Assembly: GCA_021205755.1 (NCBI GenBank)
Contig: JAJPWX010000039.1
Location: forward strand, 1-64,000
Origin: Lachnospiraceae bacterium
GTDB taxonomy: Bacteria; Bacillota; Clostridia; Lachnospirales; Lachnospiraceae
Reading direction: 5' to 3'
Length of the DNA stretch: 64,000 nucleotides
Position numbers and translations under genes: made by a program. The notes beneath the pieces were generated by a model. It ran no database searches. It had not been told where the DNA came from and worked only from the letters and a program-made list of their open reading frames with translations. Positions 57,980-64,000 of the stretch are shown here, piece after piece. The stretch's first letter is position 1. Every line of letters begins with the position of its first letter.

Positions 57980-58471
57980 TTACTCTGCTGCTTTTGCTTC
58001 CGCGATCTGATTCAGTACACGAGCAAGATTTGCAACAGGTGACTGGATGCTTCCAAGCAGCTTTCCAAGCAGTTCGTCTCTCGACGGAATCGTCGCCAGC
58101 GCAGCAACACCATTCTCATCGTAATAGGTGCCCTCTACAACACCGGCAAGCATCTTCATAGTAGGAGCTTTCTTCGCATATCCGGAAATGATTCTCGCCG
58201 CTGCCGTTGCGTCTGTCTTAGAGATCGCTAACGCATTCGGTCCTTCCAGATGCTGAGTAAGTGCCTCACAAGGTGTATCCTTGAACGCAAAATTCATCAT
58301 TGTGTTCTTATAAACCTTGTAAACGATGCCCGCCTCACGCAGCTCTTTACGAAGCTGAGTATCTGCTTCCACAGTGATCCCGCTGTAATGTACAAGAATA
58401 ATGGACTCCGCATCTTTGATATTCGCGGAGATCTCTTCTACAATCGGTTTCTTCAGCTCAACCTTTGCCAT
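57980..58471 (-). CDS. rplJ: Ribosomal protein L10
   Basis: 163 aa from ATG at 58471, right after AAGGAGGTATGG. The frame runs on upstream through the L10 leader but is not coding there. L10 bridges L7/L12 dimers to 23S rRNA and autoregulates the operon by binding the leader. Begins MAKVELKKPIVEEI as is usual. Confidence 0.97.
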   Translation of the reverse strand: MAKVELKKPIVEEISANIKDAESIILVHYSGITVEADTQLRKELREAGIVYKVYKNTMMNFAFKDTPCEALTQHLEGPNALAISKTDATAAARIISGYAKKAPTMKMLAGVVEGTYYDENGVAALATIPSRDELLGKLLGSIQSPVANLARVLNQIAEAKAAE

Positions 58472-58830
58472 AATCCATACCTCCTTATAGATTTTTTGAA
58501 AAGACAGAAACCGCCTTTTCCAAACCGCCGTATAAAAAGGAAAAATGAATATAGAAAAAGCCCTTCTGTCACCACTAGACAAAAGAGCATCATAATTCTT
58601 CCATAGAATCATACTCCTCGGCAGGCCGTCTCTCACAAAACAATTACGCCATACGGCACCTGCTGTCTCTGGCAGTTATCTTCCATACCCTACCACACCA
58701 TAACATTTTTGTCAATCACTTTTTTTGTAAAAAAGTTCAGAATTGCGGTCTGCGGCCTGCTGTTCAAAACAGTATAAAATTAAAAAACTCCCGAAGATCT
58801 CCATCTCCGGGAGTAGCATTTCGAAAGCTT
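58472..58830 (-). promoter_or_regulatory. L10 leader region
   Basis: 359-bp gap between rplA and rplJ. On the minus strand the region about 58541-58680 carries the elements of the ribosomal protein L10 leader: CTGCCAGAGACAGCAGGTGCCG, then GGCCTGCCGAGGAG, then a stem ending in a T-rich stretch. L10 (with L12) binds this RNA to repress translation when in excess. A terminator (58782-58814) precedes it. Confidence 0.8.
58782..58814 (-). terminator. Terminator after rplA
   Basis: Minus strand ACTCCCG, a 14-nt loop and CGGGAGT, followed by TTTTTTAA. It lies directly after the rplA stop codon at 58831, before the L10 leader. Confidence 0.85.
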
Positions 58831-59523
58831 TTACGAAAGCTTCGCCGTATTCAGCTTAATGCCAGGACCCATCGTCGAGGTGACGGTAACGCTCTTCATG
58901 AGCTGTCCTTTCAGTGCTGAAGGTCTAGCCTTGTTAATTGCTTCTATAAGCGTCTGGAAGTTGTCCGTTAACTGCTCCTCTGTAAAAGAAGCCTTTCCAA
59001 TTGGCACATGAATAATATTGGTCTTGTCGAGTCTGTATTCAATCTTACCAGCTTTGATATCGTTGACAGCTTTCGTCACATCCATGGTAACCGTGCCAGC
59101 CTTCGGGTTCGGCATCAGGCCTTTCGGTCCAAGGATACGGCCAAGACGACCAACTACACCCATCATGTCCGGGGTAGCTACTACCACGTCAAAATCAAGC
59201 CAGCCTTCCTTCTGGATCTTCGGAACCAGTTCTTCTCCGCCCACATACTCTGCACCAGCGGCAAGTGCTTCGTCCGCTTTTGCGTTCTTTGCAAACACAA
59301 GCACGCGAACTTTTTTGCCGGTACCGTGCGGCAATACAACTGCGCCACGGATCTGCTGATCTGCATGGCGGCCGTCACAACCCGTGCGGATGTGAACTTC
59401 GATCGTCTCATCAAATTTTGCAACAGATGTCTTCTTGACTAAAGCCATCGCTTCGTTTACGTCATAGAGCACGGAACGATCTACGGCTTTAGCGGCCTCT
59501 GCGTATTTTTTTCCTCTTTTCAT
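58831..59523 (-). CDS. rplA: Ribosomal protein L1
   Basis: 230 aa, standard length. It binds 23S rRNA at the E-site stalk and can repress its own mRNA. Features: [26 protein letters not shown] and [19 protein letters not shown] pattern. AGGAGG lies before the ATG, 18 bp after rplK. Confidence 0.98.
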   Translation of the reverse strand: MKRGKKYAEAAKAVDRSVLYDVNEAMALVKKTSVAKFDETIEVHIRTGCDGRHADQQIRGAVVLPHGTGKKVRVLVFAKNAKADEALAAGAEYVGGEELVPKIQKEGWLDFDVVVATPDMMGVVGRLGRILGPKGLMPNPKAGTVTMDVTKAVNDIKAGKIEYRLDKTNIIHVPIGKASFTEEQLTDNFQTLIEAINKARPSALKGQLMKSVTVTSTMGPGIKLNTAKLS

Positions 59524-59541
59524 ATCAAATTACCTCCTGGC

Positions 59542-59967
59542 CTATTCTTCTACCGTAATGCCCATGCTGCGAGCAGTACCCGCGATCATGCTCATAGCTG
59601 CCTCAATGCTGCCTGCGTTCAGATCCGGCATCTTCATCTCCGCAATCTCACGAATCTTGTCTTTTGAGATCGAAGCAACCTTTGTCTTGTTCGGAGTACC
59701 GGAACCAGACTTAATATTGCAGGCCTTCTTCAGAAGAACTGCGGCTGGCGGAGTCTTTGTAACGAAGCTGAAGCTTCTGTCCGCGTAAACTGTAATCACA
59801 ACCGGGATAATCAGATCACCCTTATCTGCGGTTCTCGCGTTGAACTCCTTCGTAAACTGAACGATATTCACACCATGCTGTCCCAATGCAGGACCAACAG
59901 GAGGAGCCGGTGTCGCTTTGCCGGCAGGAATCTGTAATTTAATATAACCTGTAACTTTTTTTGCCAT
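59542..59967 (-). CDS. rplK: Ribosomal protein L11
   Basis: 141 aa. [29 protein letters not shown] is the family signature, and the C-terminus binds the GTPase-associated centre of 23S rRNA, site of thiostrepton and of RelA sensing. AGGAGG precedes the ATG. Confidence 0.98.
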   Translation of the reverse strand: MAKKVTGYIKLQIPAGKATPAPPVGPALGQHGVNIVQFTKEFNARTADKGDLIIPVVITVYADRSFSFVTKTPPAAVLLKKACNIKSGSGTPNKTKVASISKDKIREIAEMKMPDLNAGSIEAAMSMIAGTARSMGITVEE

Positions 59968-60047
59968 GTCAGAAACCTCCTATGTGGTATTGTCGGGAAG
60001 TCGTCCCTCCCACTGCCCCGGCTGGCCGCCGCGGCATTTCTTTTTTC

Positions 60048-60563
60048 TTACATTTTCTGAATCTCTGCAAAACCGATCTCGACCGGTGTCTCACGGCCAA
60101 ATAACTCAACATTGATTGTGACGCTCTGCTTTGCCTGGTTCATTGACTGGATGACTCCAACCGTATCCTTCCAGACACCGCCAATCACGGTCACGGTATC
60201 CCCTTCCTCGAAATCAACCGAGAGAGAGGTTGACTGAATTCCGAGATTATACATCTCCGCGTCCGTCAGAGGTACCGGCTTGGAACCCGGGCCTACAAAG
60301 CCCGTCACGCCTCTTGTATTTCTCACAACATACCAGGTATCGTCATTCATCACCATATTGAGAAGTACATAGCCCGGAAACATCTTTTTCTGCACGGTTC
60401 TCTGAGCACCGTTTTTCATCTCTACAACATCCTGAAGCGGAACACGCACCTCCAGGATCTGCTCCTCCAGATGGCGGTTCTCAATCGTCTTCTCAATGTT
60501 GGCTTTCACCTTATTTTCATACCCGGAATAAGTATGAACTACATACCAGCTCGCCTCTGCCAT
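60048..60563 (-). CDS. nusG: Transcription termination/antitermination factor NusG
   Basis: 171 aa. The N-terminal NGN domain begins SWYVVHTYSGYENKVKANIEK, and the C-terminal KOW domain contains EGDTVTVIGGVWKDTVGVIQS. It binds RNA polymerase and couples it to the ribosome or Rho. It follows secE by 26 bp, the usual arrangement. The 80-bp gap to rplK is GC-rich and holds no gene. Confidence 0.97.
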   Translation of the reverse strand: MAEASWYVVHTYSGYENKVKANIEKTIENRHLEEQILEVRVPLQDVVEMKNGAQRTVQKKMFPGYVLLNMVMNDDTWYVVRNTRGVTGFVGPGSKPVPLTDAEMYNLGIQSTSLSVDFEEGDTVTVIGGVWKDTVGVIQSMNQAKQSVTINVELFGRETPVEIGFAEIQKM

Positions 60564-60589
60564 ACAATCACCCTTTGCCCTTACTTCAC

Positions 60590-60808
60590 TCAGAAACTAA
60601 TGTTCACCAGGAAATCCACTCCATACTGGAAGATAAAATCCAGCATCGCAATAATCATTCCCAGTACGATAGAAACGGCAATAACGGCGCCGGTTTGCTT
60701 TACCAGCGTGTTCCGGTCCGGCCAGATGATCTTTTTAAACTCAGCCTTAACTCCCCGGAACCAGTCCTTGATTTTAGAGTTTTTCTCTGTCTTCTCTGCT
60801 TTTGCCAT
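60590..60808 (-). CDS. secE: Preprotein translocase subunit SecE
   Basis: 72 aa from the ATG at 60808; a GTG three codons earlier sits too close to the AAGGAAG site. One C-terminal membrane span (VIAVSIVLGMIIAMLDFIFQYG) and the WPDRNTL motif of SecE are present. It stabilises SecY in the Sec channel. Confidence 0.95.
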   Translation of the reverse strand: MAKAEKTEKNSKIKDWFRGVKAEFKKIIWPDRNTLVKQTGAVIAVSIVLGMIIAMLDFIFQYGVDFLVNISF

Positions 60809-60839
60809 AACCTTCACTTCCTTTGCACAATTCTATCGA

Positions 60840-60989
60840 TTATTTTGTCTCTTTATGCAGCGTGTGCGACCGACAGAAACGGCAATATTTCTTCGTTTCC
60901 ATACGATCCGGATGGGTCTTCTTATCTTTTGTCATGTTGTAGTTACGCTGTTTGCACTCCGTACATGCCAATGTGATACGTACACGCAC
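60840..60989 (-). CDS. rpmG: Ribosomal protein L33
   Basis: 49 aa from GTG at 60989 with AGAGGTGG six bases upstream. Translation begins [17 protein letters not shown]. Two C-x-x-C pairs (CTEC and CRFC) give the zinc-ribbon type C+ form. It lies 31 bp before the secE start, the usual Clostridia order. Confidence 0.95.
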   Translation of the reverse strand: MRVRITLACTECKQRNYNMTKDKKTHPDRMETKKYCRFCRSHTLHKETK

Positions 60990-61111
60990 AACTTCCACCT
61001 CTCTTCCCTAAAGATTTACCCGACCGCACAGCAATCATGTTCTGTACAGCCGTGTGGGTCAGCAATACTTTTTCAGGCATAAAAAAAAAGCCTTCTTCCA
61101 TACGCTCGTAT

Positions 61112-61141
61112 AGTGTAGCACAACACCGGAGTAGAAGTCAA
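61112..61141 (-). promoter_or_regulatory. Promoter for rpmG-secE-nusG
   Basis: Minus strand TTGACT (61136-61141), 18-bp spacer, TACACT (61112-61117), about 120 bp before rpmG. The 243-bp gap holds nothing else I can name; the 5' leader is GC-rich near 61020-61060. Confidence 0.7.
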
Positions 61142-61232
61142 GACTTTTCTTTGAATCGGCTCATTATTTTTCAGCGCAAATGATTCTGCCGTGCTCTGTC
61201 CAATCTGCCGTCTGGCCATGAAAAATTTCTTC

Positions 61233-61736
61233 TCATTTTTTTGAAAGGTTCTTTTCCAGGTAGCATATCTGAAAGGAGGGACGTTTTCCATCTTCCGTTT
61301 TCATCAGAATATAGCTTGGCACACGCCCTTCCTGGCGCGGAAAGGACAGACTTCCCGGGTTCAATATCGTCAGTTCCGGATCGCTTTCGTCTAAGAACGG
61401 GCGGTGCGTATGACCAAACATCGCCACGCTGCAGCCGTTTGTCCTGGCTTCTTCAGCAAGGTCGCGTATGCCTACCGATACATAGTAATAATGTCCGTGA
61501 GTCATAAAAATCCGGCAGCCATCCAGTTCTTCAATCCGGGTCAGGGGAAGCCTTGTAAAATAATCACAGTTTCCCGCCACCATATAAACCGGACAGTTTA
61601 CAACACTGTGTATATTTTCCACCGTACTCTCTGAATCCCCCAGGTGAATCACGCAATCCGGCTGGTCGATTTTACTGAGCACCTGTTTCAGATTTGAATC
61701 ATAACCATGTGTATCACTCACGATCAGTATATTCAT
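61233..61736 (-). CDS. YfcE/MJ0936-type metallophosphoesterase
   Basis: 167 aa from ATG at 61736 (GGAGAGAAGG just upstream). The metal-site motifs are in order: SDTHGY, HLGDSE, AGNCDY, THGHYY and FGHTHRP, all typical of the calcineurin-like phosphoesterase family. The enzyme hydrolyses phosphodiesters such as cyclic nucleotides in vitro; the natural substrate is unsettled. It follows rdgB by 45 bp, an operon seen in other Firmicutes. Confidence 0.92.
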   Translation of the reverse strand: MNILIVSDTHGYDSNLKQVLSKIDQPDCVIHLGDSESTVENIHSVVNCPVYMVAGNCDYFTRLPLTRIEELDGCRIFMTHGHYYYVSVGIRDLAEEARTNGCSVAMFGHTHRPFLDESDPELTILNPGSLSFPRQEGRVPSYILMKTEDGKRPSFQICYLEKNLSKK

Positions 61737-61781
61737 GCCTTCTCTCCTTACCATTTTACCTCATAAATTTCCGACTGTTCT

Positions 61782-62384
61782 TTACAGAATTCCTTCTTCC
61801 AGCAGTATCTCTCGCATCCTCCGGAGCGCCTTTCCCCGGTGACTCAGTTCATTTTTCCGCACCGGGTCAAGTTCTGCGGAATAGCAGCCGCATTCCGGCA
61901 AATAGAAAATCGGGTCATACCCAAAACCATTCTCCCCGCGGCTTTCATATCCAATGATTCCCTCCATCACCCCATTACAAGTCAGAATACGTCCATCCGG
62001 AACCGCGCAGGCAATTGCGCAGACAAAGCGTGCAGTGCGTTCCTCGTCCGGAACCCCCGAGAGTTTTTCCAGAAGAACGGCATTCTTAATCTCATACGAG
62101 GTATCTTTTCCCATAAAACGGGCAGAATAAATCCCCGGTGCTTTATCCAGAAAATCAATTTCCAGACCCGAATCGTCCGCCAGGACAATCTCCCCTGTTC
62201 GCTCCATGATCGTCCTTGCCTTGATCACCGCGTTCTCCTCGAAGGTCTCCCCATCTTCGATAATGTCATCAGACACCCCTGCCTCTTTCATCGATATAAT
62301 CTCCATCTCACTGTGAGACAGGATCATTCGAATCTCCCTTAGCTTATCCGGATTGCCGGTAGCAAATATCATTCTTTTTTTCAT
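61782..62384 (-). CDS. rdgB: RdgB/HAM1 non-canonical purine NTP pyrophosphatase
   Basis: 200 aa. It hydrolyses dITP, dXTP and ITP to monophosphates, keeping deaminated purines out of DNA. FATGNPDKLREI, LADDSGLEID, GIYSARFMG and GFGYDPIFYLPE are the family motifs. The active-site acidic residues are intact. GAGAGG precedes the ATG. Confidence 0.96.
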   Translation of the reverse strand: MKKRMIFATGNPDKLREIRMILSHSEMEIISMKEAGVSDDIIEDGETFEENAVIKARTIMERTGEIVLADDSGLEIDFLDKAPGIYSARFMGKDTSYEIKNAVLLEKLSGVPDEERTARFVCAIACAVPDGRILTCNGVMEGIIGYESRGENGFGYDPIFYLPECGCYSAELDPVRKNELSHRGKALRRMREILLEEGIL

Positions 62385-62483
62385 TGGCCGTGCTTCTTTC
62401 CTCTCAGTCTTTGAATCGCCTTATTTCCAAATAGGCAATTACTTTCATGTCTTCTTATCCTCCGGAAAGGAGAGCATGCATAC

Positions 62484-63836
62484 TCACCGATCCCAGGTAT
62501 AAGCCTTCAGGCAAACGTTTGTCTCAAATTTTTCCTGTGTATTTTCCCAGAGAGTGCCATACTGGCTCAGATAACTCTCCTTGCCTTCGCAGGTCACATT
62601 CTGCGTATACTCATCCGCACGGTATTCCACCGCGACCGGATTTGAGGCATCTGGTACCTGGATCTGAACCACAATTGCAAACACCTCTCCCTCAGAAAGT
62701 GTCTGAGGCTGCTCTAGATCTACAGTATAGTAACCTATATCCGTAAAATTACCACTCTGCAGATATTCCATCTGTGCAAAGGATTCCGTTCCCGTAAAAT
62801 CGTGCACCAGATAGATATCATAGGAAGTATTTTCGCCAGTCGCGTAAAACCCGATCGCTGCCAGTGTCTCTTCCCCCTCCGCCGTATACACATTTGCAAA
62901 CCAGCAGGATTCCGAATCATATCCCTGCTGTCCCTGCCAGCCGCAGGCATCATACTGGTATAAATGATCATAATTATCTGTGTCGTCAATCCGTGCATAT
63001 GCCACAGCAACTTGCGCGATATTTGGATCCGAATAGGATACGTAAAAGATTCCATCCTCCCCAAAATCGCTGCCCCAGGTATTCAGACAGATAAATGCCC
63101 CATCCTGATCCGGTGTCGCGGCAAAGGCTTCCGCCGACCAGGCATCATCCCATCCAAGGATCAGCACATCATGATTCTGTGTGGTCTCCTCTGTATAATA
63201 ATAAGAGGAAGTTGCTTCATTATAATATCCGGAATCCGCTGAGGCAGTCGTCCGATCCATATACAGAGATGTCTGTACAGAACCATAAGTATACACAGTT
63301 TCTTTTATTTTTTCAATAGAAGAATCCAGAAGAACCCGCACTTCCTGTACATGAACCACTGGCTCCAGGTCATCTGGCGAATACCCATCCCCATAAGGGT
63401 CTTCTTCTTCTGTCACCGGTCCCTGCCAGCCGCAGAGGTAGGCCATCAACATCAGATAATCACCGCCATCATTTACACTTGCCGTAAAAGAATTCCGGAG
63501 GGTCAGGTGATCTGTCGAAAAGACAATCCTCTCTTCTGGAAGAAGTGCTGTCTCCAGAGCATACGTTGCCGTAATCGCCCAGCATGTGCCGTAAGAGCCC
63601 TGGTTCTTAACCGCAGGCTTCCTGCCCTCATCTCCGGCATACCACCGGGAAGGAAGTGCGGCAGTTTCTTCAGTTTCTTCTGTTTCTTCCGCCGCTGCAC
63701 GCCGGACTGACACACCACTTTCCATGCACACAAGTCCCGCCGCGGACAGCAGGCAGGCCGCAATCAGCAATGCGCCTGCCAGCTTTCTCCTTCCATTTTT
63801 CACCGTAGTTCTTTTCTTAGCCATGTTTTTTCTCAT
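62484..63836 (-). CDS. Secreted papain-family (C1) peptidase with lectin-like domain
   Basis: 450 aa. Signal peptide (KLAGALLIAACLLSAAGLV) then catalytic Cys in NQGSYGTCWAITATYALE, His in QNHDVLILGWDD and Asn in LNTWGSDFGEDGIFYVSY, the C1 triad order. From about residue 300 the sequence resembles the lectin-like domain that follows C1 peptidases in gut Firmicutes (GYDSESCWFANVYTAEGEE...). No long propeptide is evident. The ATG at 63836 overlaps the TGA of the upstream gene (ATGA), so they are translationally coupled. It is secreted or wall-associated; likely acts on host or dietary proteins. Confidence 0.85.
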   Translation of the reverse strand: MRKNMAKKRTTVKNGRRKLAGALLIAACLLSAAGLVCMESGVSVRRAAAEETEETEETAALPSRWYAGDEGRKPAVKNQGSYGTCWAITATYALETALLPEERIVFSTDHLTLRNSFTASVNDGGDYLMLMAYLCGWQGPVTEEEDPYGDGYSPDDLEPVVHVQEVRVLLDSSIEKIKETVYTYGSVQTSLYMDRTTASADSGYYNEATSSYYYTEETTQNHDVLILGWDDAWSAEAFAATPDQDGAFICLNTWGSDFGEDGIFYVSYSDPNIAQVAVAYARIDDTDNYDHLYQYDACGWQGQQGYDSESCWFANVYTAEGEETLAAIGFYATGENTSYDIYLVHDFTGTESFAQMEYLQSGNFTDIGYYTVDLEQPQTLSEGEVFAIVVQIQVPDASNPVAVEYRADEYTQNVTCEGKESYLSQYGTLWENTQEKFETNVCLKAYTWDR

Positions 63837-64000
63837 TGCACATTCGTTCTTTTGGGCGGGCGTGGTCCCGGAAACTGATAATAATATGCCTTAATCATAC
63901 CGTTGTAAATCTTCCGGTTCTTCGCCGCCTGCTTTCCAATATATTTTTCCGCGTCTTCATAAGAAGTAATCAAATACTCCGACCAGGAATCCAACCGGGC
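63833..64000 (-). CDS. 3' end of an unidentified gene (cut by the window edge)
   Basis: The last 55 codons and TGA stop of a minus-strand gene that continues beyond position 64000. The stop overlaps the ATG of the C1 peptidase gene. The visible tail contains SEYLITSYEDAEKYIG and ends YYYQFPGPRPPKRTNVQ, hydrophilic and without a motif I recognise. The coupling suggests a partner in secretion or folding of the peptidase, but this is only context. Confidence 0.6.
   Translation of the reverse strand, partial: ARLDSWSEYLITSYEDAEKYIGKQAAKNRKIYNGMIKAYYYQFPGPRPPKRTNVQ

Overview
The window looks like a chromosomal segment of an anaerobic gut-type Clostridia, most likely a Lachnospiraceae member. This rests on the Gram-positive rplK-rplA-rplJ-rplL-rpoB-rpoC order, strong AGGAGG ribosome binding sites, single-membrane envelope proteins (lipoproteins, VanZ, BlaR1/BlaI), QueH-type epoxyqueuosine reductase, an archaeal-type aspartate-semialdehyde dehydrogenase and a Hol_Tox-like small toxin. 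The family assignment is inference from gene content. Nearly all genes lie on the minus strand. The plus-strand exceptions are a ZorA/ZorB-like pair, a GGDEF protein, a tiny toxin, tRNA-Val, a LysR regulator, a MATE transporter and a VanZ protein.

Layout. 1-7.5 kb is accessory: a BlaI repressor with a BlaR1-type metalloprotease fused to a solute-binding-protein-like sensor, a nucleoside phosphorylase, a short HipA-like kinase with a small partner, and a secreted nitroreductase with tandem repeats. Two kinds of duplicated intergenic element are interleaved with these genes. 7.5-14.4 kb: glpK, an intracellular-type subtilisin, and envelope proteins (class A beta-lactamase-fold protein, SH3 lipoprotein, deacetylase-like lipoprotein), then an ACT-domain protein. 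14.6-17.3 kb: a stand-alone MotA/ExbB plus OmpA/MotB pair resembling ZorA/ZorB of Zorya. 17.3-36.9 kb is mostly housekeeping: aspS, an aconitase-family hydratase, a GGDEF protein, parC/parE, a GlmU-like beta-helix protein, topB, asd, argH, ptsG and queH. A compact type I toxin-antitoxin locus sits at 30.4-30.74 kb.

36.9-46.8 kb reads as a gallotannin/gallate utilisation region: flavin prenyltransferase (UbiX), a GH3 glycosidase, tRNA-Val, UbiD-family decarboxylase, tannase, an HSL-type esterase, a GPH-family transporter and a divergent LysR regulator. The inferred logic is import of a phenolic ester or glycoside, hydrolysis by tannase and esterase, and decarboxylation of the released aromatic acid by UbiD using the prenyl-FMN made by UbiX.

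46.9-64 kb: MATE exporter and VanZ protein, then on the minus strand the transcription/translation block rpmG-secE-nusG-rplK-rplA-(L10 leader)-rplJ-rplL-rpoB-rpoC. Upstream of it are a YfcE-type phosphoesterase, RdgB, a secreted papain-family protease and the 3' end of one more gene cut by the window edge.

Most notable: (i) the type I toxin-antitoxin unit with convergent promoters and 25-bp terminal inverted repeats, (ii) the ZorAB-like motor without Zorya effectors, (iii) the tannase/UbiD cluster, (iv) the metalloprotease/solute-binding-protein fusion with its twin-operator BlaI promoter.
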